Below, piece after piece: positions 9,462-19,200 of a stretch of DNA of 64,000 nt (position 1 is its first letter; each line of letters opens with the position of its first letter). The stretch is from Ardenticatenaceae bacterium (GTDB lineage Bacteria; Chloroflexota; Anaerolineae; Promineifilales; Promineifilaceae): NCBI GenBank assembly GCA_030065875.1, contig JASJCR010000008.1, positions 1 through 64,000 on the forward strand. The letters run 5' to 3'. The translations under genes were made by a program, and so were the position numbers. Below the pieces are notes generated by a model. That model saw nothing but the letters and a program-made list of their open reading frames with translations, was not told the DNA's origin and made no database searches.

Positions 9462-10036
9462 TGGAAGAAGGGTATACAGGTCAGGAAGCGCAAAGGGTTG
9501 GCCGTCGGCCGGTTTGGGTCTGGCTGATCATATTGGTTTTGCTGGGTATTGTGGCTCTCCTCGGTTGGGGGCTGGTGCAAAATTCAGCTGGCCGGCCGGA
9601 GGTTGGCGATCCGCTGCCTGATTTTGAGCTAACTTTATATGATGGGTACGGCTATGAAGGGCGTCAAACGATCGATGAGGCCGATTTAAGCGGCAAGGTT
9701 GTCGTTCTGAATTTCTGGGCCTCCTGGTGTGTGGAGTGCACCTATGAAGCGGCCGATCTGGAGGCGATTTGGCAAAGCTATCCTCAGGATGAAGTGGTGG
9801 TTCTGGGCGTGGCTTATATTGATGAGGAAGGGCCATCGCTGGACTTCTTGGAAAGATTTGCCTTGTCTTATCCCAATGGGGCCGACCTTGGCTCAACTTT
9901 ATCAGAAGATAAATACTTTATCACCGGCGTCCCGGAAACCTTTATCTTTGGGCCTGACGGCACGCTTATCGAAGCGTATATTGGCCCGGTTGAAGAAAAT
10001 GAGCTGCGGGCGGTGATTGACCCGCTGTTAAGATAG
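9461..10036 (+). CDS. Membrane-anchored TlpA/ResA-like thiol-disulfide oxidoreductase
   Basis: This 191-residue protein has a single N-terminal membrane anchor (about residues 18-39) and an extracytoplasmic thioredoxin fold. The active site is WCVEC (Cys90 and Cys93) in NFWASWCVECTYEA, and the cis-Pro loop is GVPETF. Family members reduce apocytochrome c cysteines or act in other envelope redox steps. Given ccmAB 6 kb away, a role in cytochrome c maturation (CcmG/DsbE-like) is plausible but not shown. The CVEC dipeptide differs from the common CxPC. The start codon follows a purine-rich heptad array. Confidence 0.88.
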   Translation: MEEGYTGQEAQRVGRRPVWVWLIILVLLGIVALLGWGLVQNSAGRPEVGDPLPDFELTLYDGYGYEGRQTIDEADLSGKVVVLNFWASWCVECTYEAADLEAIWQSYPQDEVVVLGVAYIDEEGPSLDFLERFALSYPNGADLGSTLSEDKYFITGVPETFIFGPDGTLIEAYIGPVEENELRAVIDPLLR

Positions 10037-10050
10037 CTTTTAGCTTATTA

Positions 10051-10152
10051 GCGCGGCCCTGCGGGCCTCTCAGCTCGGGGCTACGCCCCTTTCAGCCATC
10101 AGCTAAACGCTGAGAGGTGCGGAGCACCGAGCTAGCAAGCTGCCGGCCGCGC
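10051..10152. other. Multi-hairpin structured element upstream of prfA
   Basis: An outer stem GCGCGGCC (10051-10058) / GGCCGCGC (10145-10152) encloses a stem CTCTCAG (10067-10073) / CTGAGAG (10110-10116), which itself holds the hairpin GGGGC-TAC-GCCCC (10077-10089). Another hairpin GTGC-GGA-GCAC (10117-10127) follows. The nested layout suggests a folded RNA or a palindromic dispersed repeat. It ends 24 bases before the prfA start. Confidence 0.5.
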
Positions 10153-10176
10153 AGCAGTTTACCAAGGGTAACACAT

Positions 10177-11247
10177 ATGTTTGATCAAATTGCCAAAGTT
10201 GTGGCGCGTTTTGAAGAAATTGAGCGTCAGATGGTCGATCCCCAAATTACCTCCGACCATCGAAAATTGACCGAGCTGGCTCAGGAGCGGTCAGATTTAA
10301 AGCCTCTTTTTGATGCTCATAACCGATATCTTCAGGTTGTGGCTGATATGGCCGACGCCAACGAGATGATTCAGCTGGAAACCGAGCGCGAGATGATCCA
10401 GTTTATGAATGACGAGCTGAAGGCGCTTGAAAGTGAAAAGGAAACGCTGGAATTTCAGATGCGCCGTTTGCTGGTGCCCAAAGATCCGCGCGACAACAAG
10501 AGCGTTTACATTGAAATTCGGGCCGGCGCGGGCGGCGATGAGGCGGCCATTTTTGCGGCCGATTTGCTGCGCATGTATATGCGTTATGCCGAGACCCGCG
10601 GATGGAAACCGTACATCATGGATGAAAATTTTATCGGATTGGGGGGCTACAAAGAAGTCATTGTGGCGGTCAAAGGCGCAGGCGCTTACTCCCGACTCAA
10701 ATATGAAAGCGGCGTTCATCGCGTGCAGCGGGTACCGGTTACCGAATCGCAGGGAAGGATTCATACCAGCACGGCAACTGTGGCCGTGATGCCCGAAATT
10801 GATAATGTGGAAGTGTCTTTGAACATGAACGATTTGGAGATCACGGCCACGTTTTCTTCCGGTCCGGGTGGTCAGCACATGCAAAAAAACGCCACGGCCG
10901 CGCGCGTGGTTCACAAGCCATCCGGCATCATGGTCAAAGTGCAGTCTGAGCGTAGCCTGACGCAAAACAAGCAGCTGGCGTTTCAAATTATTCAAGCGCG
11001 GCTGCAGGAAATGGAAGAAGCGGCCCAAAATGCGGAGGTCGCGGCCGAGCGCAAATCGCAGGTGGGTACCGGCGAGCGGTCAGAAAAAATTCGCACCTAT
11101 AACTATCCACAAAGTCGGGTAACCGATCATCGTCTGGGGTATTCCAGCTATAATTTGAGTGCCGTCATCGATGGGGATCTCGATCAATTTATCGACCGGC
11201 TGATTATTGCCGATGAAACCGAGAAGCTGGCCGCCGCAGGGCTTTAA
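10177..11247 (+). CDS. prfA: Peptide chain release factor 1
   Basis: RF1 recognises UAA and UAG stop codons in the ribosomal A site and triggers peptidyl-tRNA hydrolysis. The anticodon-like tripeptide is PVT (residues 187-189) in RVPVTESQGR, of the P-x-T type that marks RF1 rather than RF2. The catalytic GGQ is at residues 231-233; its Gln is the usual methylation site of PrmC. The context SSGPGGQHMQKNATAARVVH differs from the common GAGGQHVN form. The ATG at 10177 is chosen (356 residues, the usual RF1 length) over an in-frame start at 10117, which would add residues encoded by a palindromic repeat. No prmC follows directly. Confidence 0.96.
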   Translation: MFDQIAKVVARFEEIERQMVDPQITSDHRKLTELAQERSDLKPLFDAHNRYLQVVADMADANEMIQLETEREMIQFMNDELKALESEKETLEFQMRRLLVPKDPRDNKSVYIEIRAGAGGDEAAIFAADLLRMYMRYAETRGWKPYIMDENFIGLGGYKEVIVAVKGAGAYSRLKYESGVHRVQRVPVTESQGRIHTSTATVAVMPEIDNVEVSLNMNDLEITATFSSGPGGQHMQKNATAARVVHKPSGIMVKVQSERSLTQNKQLAFQIIQARLQEMEEAAQNAEVAAERKSQVGTGERSEKIRTYNYPQSRVTDHRLGYSSYNLSAVIDGDLDQFIDRLIIADETEKLAAAGL

Positions 11248-11420
11248 TGGTTGCAATTCATAGATTGTTTTAGCCGCGGACGGCACGGATTCTCCCGGAA
11301 CCTGTCCTGAGCGCAGTCGATGGGTTAAAGAGAAGAATCAGAACCAATCGGTGAAATCCGCAGCTGGTTTCTAAAATAACTAATCACGATCTACCTAAGG
11401 GACAACCCGGTTACACATTA
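11248..11420. other. Intergenic repeat remnants between prfA and the hydratase
   Basis: No gene is seen. The stretch carries pieces that recur elsewhere, such as CCTGTCCTGAGCGCAGTCGA and CGGTGAAATCCGCAG, related in style to the repeat islands near 36.8 and 47.8 kb. No clear promoter was found for the downstream gene. Confidence 0.4.
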
Positions 11421-11430
11421 GGAGAAGAGC

Positions 11431-11901
11431 ATGTCAAATCAAGTGGCTTTTGAGCCAAGAGGCCGTTATTTTGAACAATTTAATCTTGGCGACAAAGTGG
11501 TGACCCAGGCCCGCACGATTTCTGAGAGTGATATCGTGACCTTTGCCGGTCTTTCCGGCGATTTTAACCAGATACACACCGACGCGGTTTATGCGGCCGA
11601 AGAGCAGTTTGGCCAACGGATCGCCCACGGGTTGCTGATCCAGTCGATTGCCACCGGCTTATCGGTTCTAACCGGGTTTATAGAAGGGACGGTCATCGCC
11701 TTTCGGGAATTAACCTGCAAATTTAGCGCTCCGGTGTTTATTGGCGATACCATTCACGTGGTGCTGGAGATTGTGGAGCTTAAGGCCCTGCCGCGGTTAG
11801 GTGGCGGGAATGCCGTGATGAAGTGGACGGTTGTCAATCAGGATGGCAAGGTGGTTCAGCGGGGAACGTGGACCATGCTGGTTAAAAGCCTGCCAAAATA
11901 G
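11431..11901 (+). CDS. MaoC-like (R)-specific enoyl-CoA hydratase family protein
   Basis: This 156-residue hot-dog fold protein contains the hydratase 2 motif around GDFNQIHTDAVYA, with the catalytic Asp and His, and the downstream AHGLLIQSI element. By family it hydrates trans-2-enoyl-CoA or a related acyl thioester in the cytoplasm. A good ribosome binding site (TTAGGAGAAG) sits about 7 bases before the ATG. The gene appears monocistronic: a palindromic repeat and a terminator follow. Confidence 0.88.
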   Translation: MSNQVAFEPRGRYFEQFNLGDKVVTQARTISESDIVTFAGLSGDFNQIHTDAVYAAEEQFGQRIAHGLLIQSIATGLSVLTGFIEGTVIAFRELTCKFSAPVFIGDTIHVVLEIVELKALPRLGGGNAVMKWTVVNQDGKVVQRGTWTMLVKSLPK

Positions 11902-11924
11902 TTAAAAGTTTGCAAAAAAAATCC

Positions 11925-11992
11925 GCAGATTACGCAGATGGCTGCAGATTTTTCACTTTAATCTGCGAAATCTGTGGACAAAGAATTTTTGA
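11925..11992. repeat. Dispersed repeat of the CCGCAGATTACGCAG type
   Basis: The stretch contains near-repeats of CGCAGATT and TCTGCG, in both orientations, so it folds on itself. Related blocks occur at 44844-44945 and 46690-46808. Confidence 0.55.
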
Positions 11993-12032
11993 ACAGTTAT
12001 TGCATATCATTTAAATACTTTCCAAATAATCA

Positions 12033-12064
12033 AAAAAGATCGCCCATCTCTGAGCGATCTTTTT
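12033..12064. terminator. Bidirectional intrinsic terminator
   Basis: A perfect 11-bp stem, AAAAAGATCGC (12033-12043) with GCGATCTTTTT (12054-12064), has a 10-base loop. It has a T-run on both strands and lies between the converging hydratase (plus) and the small membrane protein gene (minus). Confidence 0.88.
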
Positions 12065-12117
12065 GATGGTGGTGCTGCGGCACCGTTTTTGTTGAGAACT
12101 CGACGCTAAGCGTTGAA

Positions 12118-12228
12118 CTACAGCCTCGAATTTCGGGTGGCAGCCAGTCTAACTCCCCAAATTAACCCGATAATAAAGGCCAGTAAAATCAGAATCAATA
12201 AACCTTCAAAGGTAATTGTGACAAACAT
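12118..12228 (-). CDS. 36-residue single-span membrane protein
   Basis: The minus strand encodes MFVTITFEGLLILILLAFII and continues GLIWGVRLAATRNSRL before a TAG stop. There is one hydrophobic helix (about residues 8-26) and a short basic tail, so an N-out/C-in bitopic protein is likely. The purine-rich GAGAGGAGG sits 5 bases before the ATG, which is strong support that it is translated. A terminator lies downstream at 12033-12064. It follows the Nudix-like gene by 160 bases on the same strand. I do not recognise the family. Confidence 0.68.
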   Translation of the reverse strand: MFVTITFEGLLILILLAFIIGLIWGVRLAATRNSRL

Positions 12229-12388
12229 ATAAACCTCCTCTCTATACAACCCTTTAAACCCATTCACCACAAAAATCTTATCATGCGGTGGGTAAAGAGG
12301 AGGTCACAAGCCGGTTACGGAATTCTAACAGAAGTAACGCGCTTTGCGGTTGGATTTGGTTAAGTGTGGATCAGTTTAGGAGATCTGA

Positions 12389-13099
12389 TTAGGATGATTG
12401 GCTTAAAAAGCGTTTAATTAATCGTGGCGGGTGTTTCCAACTCCATAGGTGCGTTTTGATTGGATCACTGCGGTCGTTGAGCACTTCATCCGTTTGAAAA
12501 GGGGTGGCCGGTAGGTCCTGAATGGTTGCTTCAAACAGGTAAAATTTATAGAAACTGGTTAGGCCGGGGTAGCTGGCGGATTTGCGTTCTTCTACGCCGA
12601 TGATCGGCTCGGCCGTTGAAATTTCAAATTGATCGCTGGAGAGCCCTAATTCTTCGCATAGACAACGGACCGCTGCATGGCGAGGGTTTTCATTGCGCTG
12701 TATTTTCTCACTCGGAGGCCAATGCCGCTGCCGAACGCGATTATCATTCATCGTTTGTTCGAGCTCAATCAGAATATGGTTGCCAGACCGAATAATGACG
12801 GAGCTGACTTCAACCTGTCGCCTCAATGGATACACCTGGATTCTTGAATCCCCGGTTTGTAATTCTTGCCAAAGATTATGGACGGATTTGGCGGCCCCCT
12901 TTCCCCATAAGGTCAAATCGATCCCCTGCGACCAGAGGAGCTGGCTCAGCTGTTGTTTGGTTTTGGGAAATACAAAATGGTTGCTTTTATGGTGGTCTTT
13001 TCTTGTTTTTGCGAGTTTATATTCGTACATTTTGTTTGGGTTATCTCCCCAAACTGTAATCAGCAAGAGAAGTGACCCAATCAGTAAGGCAGCAAACAT
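12389..13099 (-). CDS. Membrane-anchored Nudix-like protein with degenerate Nudix box
   Basis: The ATG at 13099 is chosen because GGAGG lies 5 bases upstream; an in-frame TTG at 13117 would put this site inside the coding region. The 236-residue protein has an N-terminal hydrophobic helix (residues 1-18), a basic region, and a Nudix-like domain from about residue 100. Its Nudix box reads ENPRHAAVRCLCEELGL: the metal-binding EE pair and downstream glycine are present, but the first Gly of the box and the Glu after Arg (here Cys) are lost. Activity may be altered. It lies 154 bases downstream of the NTPase-winged helix gene on the same strand. Confidence 0.68.
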   Translation of the reverse strand: MFAALLIGSLLLLITVWGDNPNKMYEYKLAKTRKDHHKSNHFVFPKTKQQLSQLLWSQGIDLTLWGKGAAKSVHNLWQELQTGDSRIQVYPLRRQVEVSSVIIRSGNHILIELEQTMNDNRVRQRHWPPSEKIQRNENPRHAAVRCLCEELGLSSDQFEISTAEPIIGVEERKSASYPGLTSFYKFYLFEATIQDLPATPFQTDEVLNDRSDPIKTHLWSWKHPPRLIKRFLSQSS

Positions 13100-13153
13100 T
13101 GGCGCCTCCTTCGACAATATAAAAATTTCACCGGCCGTTTAAGGCTAAATGAA

Positions 13154-13188
13154 ATGGCATAGGCAGATGCCATAATAAGATTATCTTA
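13154..13188. promoter_or_regulatory. Two adjacent dyads upstream of the Nudix-like gene
   Basis: A hairpin ATGGCAT (13154-13160) / ATGCCAT (13167-13173) is followed by the 13-base inverted repeat TAAGATTATCTTA (13176-13188). The surrounding 13118-13253 region is AT-rich, as expected of a promoter, and the second dyad overlaps -10-like hexamers. An operator is possible but unproven. Confidence 0.35.
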
Positions 13189-13253
13189 GCATGAATTTGG
13201 AAAATCAGACGTCACAGAAAAAACACAAAATGATAACAGAAATAACAACGTGG

Positions 13254-14597
13254 TTATTCATTACTGAGCTGGTATCCATACCCGGCCACCGTCACCAGAA
13301 AACGAGGGTGTTTAGAATCTGGTTCAAGTTTGCGTCTCAGCCGGTAAATATTGGTTTTTAATGGCTGGTCAGCCTCTTTGTCAGACCAAACCGCTTCTTT
13401 GATTTCCTGATTACTGATCGGTTCCCCCAGCCGCTCATAAAGCAAAAGAAAAATTTGCATTTCGGTTGGGGTCAGTGGTTTTTCCAGTGGTTTGCCAAAA
13501 ATTAATATGCGTCTAAATTGTCGATCATAATAGAGCGGCTCATCCCAAACCGCTTTTTGCCGCTGGATAAACCGGGCAAATAGGGTAGAAAACAGGCGAT
13601 AATGACGTCCCTCTTCCTGCAAAATGCCTTTTGTCAGCAGCTGCTGAATGACAGTTCGATTTTCAATGATCTGTTTTACTTCGGTAGCTACATAGGTTAA
13701 CAGACGCTGTTCTTCAACCGCTAGACTGTCCCATATTTTTTGACTCTCGCTTTTGATCTGTGGCAGATCAAAAAGGGGGTCGAGGTCCCTTTTTAGCTGA
13801 CCTTTTAAGCATATTTGGCTATTGAGTGCTGCAGCCGTGGCGGCGCGCAGCAACCCGCTGTGTCCGCCCGTCACCTCAAACAACACTTCCTGCTGTTTGG
13901 CTGATAACGATTTATTTTGCCGCTGAGCGACCCGCTGCATCATCTCGAAGGCATCGCTTGCCTGATAAGGCTTTAACCCTATTTGATTGGCTGTTAGCAG
14001 CTCGCTAAACTCTTCGCGGGCGCGGTCCGGAGGAGCCAACTGGTCAAGCGGTTGGCGGGAAAAGACAAAGAAGGCCAACCGGTATTTATAATCTTCTCGC
14101 AAGCCCCGCAGGTTGGCGAACAAGCGTTCATCAGCCGCCTGGAACACATCTCCAAACTGGTCAAAAAGAAAAATTAGTTTGCGTTCTGGATCGGCCGTCA
14201 TCAAAGTGCGAACCGCTTTTTTAAAAAAGCGCTGGGAGATGAGCTGATCTGACCCGGCCGCCAATAATTGATCGTGATAGCTTTCAATCTGGCGGATTTT
14301 TTCTGTGGGAAGCCATCGTTCGGCGCTTTGTTCAAGCAGCAGTTCAAACTGCTCTAATATCAAGCTAAAAATACTGCGAGCTGAAAAATCGGCCGCAAAA
14401 TGAAAGTTCACGCGCAAAAAAATGAGCGGTTGATCGCCCAAATAATGACTTTGCACCGCTGGATCGAGAAGATGATTAAATAAATTTGATTTGCCTACAC
14501 CGCTGACACCAATGATGGCTGCGGATTCGCCTGCCTGAGCGAAGCGCATTAAACATTCGGTTTCAGTTTGGCGAAACGAAAAAGGTCGCTGATTCAT
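13254..14597 (-). CDS. P-loop NTPase fused to OmpR-type winged-helix DNA-binding domain
   Basis: From the ATG at 14597 the protein has 447 residues. An N-terminal AAA/STAND-like NTPase has Walker A GVSGVGKS (about residues 29-36) and Walker B KLIFLFDQFGD (about 155-165), then a helical region. The last 90 residues form a Trans_reg_C winged helix (LTPTEMQIFLLLYERLGEPI, ending in VTVAGYGYQLSNE). The start is chosen because its ATGA overlaps the stop of the upstream gene; an in-frame GTG at 14639 would add 14 residues. It probably works as an NTP-controlled transcription factor at the end of the three-gene signalling operon (inference). Confidence 0.82.
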   Translation of the reverse strand: MNQRPFSFRQTETECLMRFAQAGESAAIIGVSGVGKSNLFNHLLDPAVQSHYLGDQPLIFLRVNFHFAADFSARSIFSLILEQFELLLEQSAERWLPTEKIRQIESYHDQLLAAGSDQLISQRFFKKAVRTLMTADPERKLIFLFDQFGDVFQAADERLFANLRGLREDYKYRLAFFVFSRQPLDQLAPPDRAREEFSELLTANQIGLKPYQASDAFEMMQRVAQRQNKSLSAKQQEVLFEVTGGHSGLLRAATAAALNSQICLKGQLKRDLDPLFDLPQIKSESQKIWDSLAVEEQRLLTYVATEVKQIIENRTVIQQLLTKGILQEEGRHYRLFSTLFARFIQRQKAVWDEPLYYDRQFRRILIFGKPLEKPLTPTEMQIFLLLYERLGEPISNQEIKEAVWSDKEADQPLKTNIYRLRRKLEPDSKHPRFLVTVAGYGYQLSNE

Positions 14598-16282
14598 AAA
14601 GTTGATACGATTTGTTGAGTTGCTTTTTTTCTTTCCCACAGCCAGTTCGCCAGTCGACCGGCGGAATAAAGGGCCCGGATACGGGATTCACCTGCCTGAG
14701 AGGTTGATATCACCTCCCGCTTCAGGGTCATTATTTTTAAGGCATAAAAATACAGAGCCGCGTTATATTCGTCAAGAGCCGGATCGTGATCGTTAATGAG
14801 GGAGGCCTGTTGGCGGATTGCTGAAATGACTAATGCCGCCCGTTTAAATTGACGATTTTGGGCGATTTGACCATGCAGCGTAATGGGTGAGTTCAGCGTT
14901 GCGGCATGCAGAACCTGCTTCTCAAATTCGAGCCAGTTTCTTAACGGTTGGCCACGAATCATGCTGAACTTGAGCGCCGTTTCCAACTCGGCTGCATCGC
15001 GCAATGCCGGACCCCAACCGGTTCGTTGAAAATCAATTAGCCAGGTTCGCCCGTTGTCGACAAAAATGTTAAGGCCGTTTAAATCACCGTGGGTAATGGC
15101 CATAAAACGGCTGGTTGGTAGATAATCCCGCCCGTAAAGAAAGAAATAGAGCGGGTCCATCACTGTTTCGCACGCTCGCTGCGGGCAAAAGATCGAAATG
15201 AAGCGTTCATTAATGCGACGAACATTGGGTTGGTCATGGCGATCGTGATTAATCAGCTTTTCCATCGCAATTTCCAGCTTCGTTCGCCCTTTTGAGCCAT
15301 CCAGCGCCAGCTGTTGTGTGTAACTCTCAAAAAGAGATGGATCACCGACCGACCACGGCCGTTTTCCAGCGTACCATAAATGACAGCTCTTTTGGAAAAT
15401 TTGTCTGACTAAATCTCCTAAAAAGCCATCGCGAATAAGGGGATCGGCATAAACATCTGAAAAATGGCGCAGCGGCCGGTATTGACCCTGGCCGACAAAC
15501 ATAAATTTTGCTCCGGCAAGTTTGGTGGTGCGGGCCACAGAGCCGATTAAATGAGTGGTATACATCAAGCTGAACGGTTCGCTGTATTCCTGATAGTTGT
15601 CTACCTCTTTGAGAATATCATCACGCTGCCCGTATTTGACAACCACATGGGCCCCGAGGTGAATCGCCATGCCGTTTTCGTAATGGGGTTCAACCAGCAC
15701 GACCCCAGATTTGCTTTGACCGGGATGAAGTCGCTTGAGGCGAATACTGGATTCGCGCAAAAACAGCCGGCGCAGGAGCTCTTCAAACGAAGTGATGTAA
15801 TATTCTCTGAGGCGTGGATTGGTTAAATCAAAAAATCCCAGGTTTTTAACCAACTCTTCGGCCGTCAACCCATCCTCATAAGAAATTTGCAAATCGTGGT
15901 TGAGACGGACGACGTTGCGAAAAGTCGCGGAAACCAAATTTATCAGCTCGTCCGGCCGGCTGCGTTTACTAAAATGAACGACGTTGCCGGGCAGTTTGCC
16001 GTGATACGTCCACTCGTCAAAGGCGGTTATCATGATTTTTGCCAGCTCTTCATCGAGCGATTGGGCAAATTCGATCCCGCTGTTGTCCCAGGGGGCATTG
16101 TCGTCGTGCAGGCGAATATCTAAAATTATTAAATCGATTCGATTTTCTTTTAAAATTTCCTGAGCCGCGTCAGAATCATAAGCTTTAAAGACGGTATAAC
16201 CTTCAGCTTCTAAAACTTGAGCCAGCGATTGACAGGCTCGTCTATCATTGTCGGTAAGCAAAATATTGCGCGATTCGCTCAT
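14594..16282 (-). CDS. Response regulator receiver fused to APH-like phosphotransferase domain
   Basis: The start at 16282 overlaps the upstream stop (ATGA) and gives 562 residues. Residues 1-125 are a CheY-like receiver: acidic pair in LLTDND, phospho-acceptor Asp55 in IILDIRL, Thr86 and Lys106. After a linker, residues about 165-480 look like an aminoglycoside-phosphotransferase/choline-kinase-like fold, with Lys216 in HVVVKYG, the catalytic loop HGDLNGLN (His398, Asp400, Asn405) and metal-binding Asp417 in WLIDFQRTG. All key residues are intact, so phosphotransfer is plausible; the substrate is unknown. It sits between a sensor ATPase and an NTPase transcription factor. Confidence 0.82.
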   Translation of the reverse strand: MSESRNILLTDNDRRACQSLAQVLEAEGYTVFKAYDSDAAQEILKENRIDLIILDIRLHDDNAPWDNSGIEFAQSLDEELAKIMITAFDEWTYHGKLPGNVVHFSKRSRPDELINLVSATFRNVVRLNHDLQISYEDGLTAEELVKNLGFFDLTNPRLREYYITSFEELLRRLFLRESSIRLKRLHPGQSKSGVVLVEPHYENGMAIHLGAHVVVKYGQRDDILKEVDNYQEYSEPFSLMYTTHLIGSVARTTKLAGAKFMFVGQGQYRPLRHFSDVYADPLIRDGFLGDLVRQIFQKSCHLWYAGKRPWSVGDPSLFESYTQQLALDGSKGRTKLEIAMEKLINHDRHDQPNVRRINERFISIFCPQRACETVMDPLYFFLYGRDYLPTSRFMAITHGDLNGLNIFVDNGRTWLIDFQRTGWGPALRDAAELETALKFSMIRGQPLRNWLEFEKQVLHAATLNSPITLHGQIAQNRQFKRAALVISAIRQQASLINDHDPALDEYNAALYFYALKIMTLKREVISTSQAGESRIRALYSAGRLANWLWERKKATQQIVSTL

Positions 16283-19200
16283 GTGGTTTCCTCGGATATG
16301 GGTAAGGTAATCTTGATCAGCGTGCCCTGAGAGGTGGAATCCAGTAATTTGATCGTGCCGCCACATCGTTGAAATACAAATTGGGCGATGATCCCTCCCA
16401 TTCCAAACCCGCTTTCCTGGGCGGACTTGGGGATATTTGCCTTGAGGAAGTGCGGTTTGATCCCCTCAGGGATGCCCGGGCCGTTGTCCTGGATAAAAAT
16501 TTCGACAGCGGACGCACTGCGCGAGGTTGACACAGATAATTCCCCTGACCCCTTCATGGCCTGAATCGAATTTTTGACAATTTTTTCGATGCCAACTTCC
16601 AGAAGTTCGCGGTGGGTTTGAATTTCAACACCTGGGCAGCCAGGCTGAAATTTCAGCGGCGTGCCGTACGCCCGGCAGATATTGTAGACCATTTCTTCGA
16701 TGGTCGGATCGATCAAAACGGAGTCCATTGGGGTAGATAATGAAGACGGCAGCCACTGTTGGGTGGGCAGGGCACTCATGGTTTCCGCCGCTTCCTCGAT
16801 GTTTGATAACAGCTGGTGTACCTCTGGTTCCGCGTCGCGCAGATGATATTTTTCCAGCATGTAGAGATGATTTTTGATTTCCCAACTGCGCTGACAGGCG
16901 GTATGCCACCAGTTTGAACCAAAGAGGCCGTGCCAGGCCACCGCTTCAACGGCCGAAAATTCTTGCTGTTTGGTGGCGTTTTGAAACGCCAGGACAACCA
17001 TATCCGACAGGACGATCAGGAGGGTGCGATCGTCTTCATTTAAACCGTCTAGATCCTGATGTTCGACATTGAGAACACCAATCGGCCGGCCGTTTTCTCG
17101 CAGGACAACCGCCAGCTCGGATCGCGTGCGGCGATGGTAGGGGGTCATAAAATGGTTGTCGAGGCTGACGTCCCCAACCAGCTTGGCATCGTTATCGCGC
17201 GCGGCCCAGGTGGTAATCCCCGGTCCGTTCAGCGGCATGCGGCCGTGGATTCGCTTCATTTCTTCCAGCTCCCCCTGAGGGGAAGTGGCGATAAACTCCA
17301 GATATTTACCGTTTTCATCTTCCCGCAGCATTTGCAGCGTGCCTAAATAGCTGCCGGTAGCCTGGGTCGCATCTTTGAGAATCGCCTGAAAGACAAGCTC
17401 CGGATCTTTGCCGGCGTGATTGATCATGTTTTGAGCGACTCGATTAAGGGTCCGAATTTGGCCAATTGCCCGAGCGTTGCGAATGGCAATATCGGCGCGC
17501 ACCGCCAACTGCTCGATAAACGCTTCATCATGGGCGTCAAAAGCGCGCACCTGATCGCTTTTGAGGTGAATAATGCCCACGATTTCTTCACTGCGGCCGC
17601 GCCGAATCAAAGTAGCCAAAACCGAGCGGGTTGGGGTTTGATCGGTTACCAGATGCTTGAATGTGGGGTTGTGATGCAAATCGAGTATGCGTACGGTTTG
17701 CCGGTGTTTGGTAATCCACGACACGATGGCCTGTGTTACCGGCGATGCGCTGGGATCCTGCTCTTCGCGGAACCCCAGGCTGACGTGAAAGCGCCACTGC
17801 TGCCGGTCCCGCAAAATGATGTTGCCGCGTTCTGCACCGGTTAATGTTTGGGCTCGCTGCAAAATGCGGGTCCAGGTTTTCTGCTCCAAATTCCAATCGG
17901 TTTGCAAGTTAAGCGCTACCTCATCCCATATTTCCTGCTCAACCAGGGCACGGTTGTAAAGATAAGCGCGTTCCAGAGCGGCCGCGGCCAGGTTGGCGTA
18001 CAGTCGCAGCTGGTAAATTTCTGTGTCTTTGTCCGCCGCACTCAGCCCGTCAACCTGAGCGTAATTCACAAAAAGAATGCCGATCGGTTCTTCACTGGTT
18101 TTGAGCCGCAAACCCAAAAACCCGTGGATGCCCATGTCGCGTAAATTTCGCTGCACGCGCGGGGAGAGCCGCTGAAACCCGGCCGGGTTCAGACAGTCGA
18201 TTAAATCATTTCCCTGGCTCATATCGAGAATTGAATTTAAACGCGGCCGTTCAAACGTAGGCAGCACCATTTGCCCGCCGCCCAACCCCCAACCGGCTGA
18301 TTTTTCCGGTTCAAACAGATCGGTGGCAAAATTATAAAAGCAGGTGAGTGCGCCATCAGCAAGCTGCGATATCTTGCTGACGTTACGCGTGATCGTTTCC
18401 AGCGCTTCATCGAGCTTGTAGACTCGGGCCAGCGCTTCCCCGGCCTCTTCCAGCCGCTGTTTTGAGCGGTTGAGAGTCTCCAACTGCTGGATGTATCTGG
18501 TATTTCCCATGGCGGCACTGGCCTCCAGGGTTAAGGAGCTGAGAATACTTTCATCTTCGATGGTAAATACGTTGGTGTGTTGGCGGCTGTATATTTCCAG
18601 GGACCCCAAAAGGTGCCCATCTCGAAAAATGGGAGCGATCACCGCAGACATTAATCCTTCTTGATTAAAGAAGTTTTGCTTGCTATCTGACAAATTGGTG
18701 ATGGTGATCGGCTGGCCCTCCCGGATCGCTTCCCGGCCGACATATTCTTTTAGATCAACTTTGGCTGGGCGTAAAGGGTCGATTTTTGTCTTGAGGCCCC
18801 ACTGCCCTTCAAGCGTCAACCGCGTTTCCTTTTCAACAAGCCATAAACACACTGCGTCAACCTCTAGAACTTCAGCCGTTCGCCGGCAAATCCGGCTCAG
18901 AAGCACGTCAAAATTTTGTTCGAGGCTCAGACTTTGGGTGATCCGAGACAGCGTTTTGAGCCGTCGTTGATATCGAGCGTGACGAATTGTGTTGGTGACC
19001 GGCATGGCGAATAAAGTCAGGGTGTTTAAATCCACAGACGTCAAAAGCGATCGCGAACCCCGTGCTTCGATGGCCACGTATATAATGCCCAGCAAGATTT
19101 GCTGGTCAAACATTGGCACGACCATCGATCGATGGTCGCTTGCTAGAAGCGGCGATTGCTCCGCCACCGCCTGAGCGGCCAGCCCCAAAGTTTTGACCTG

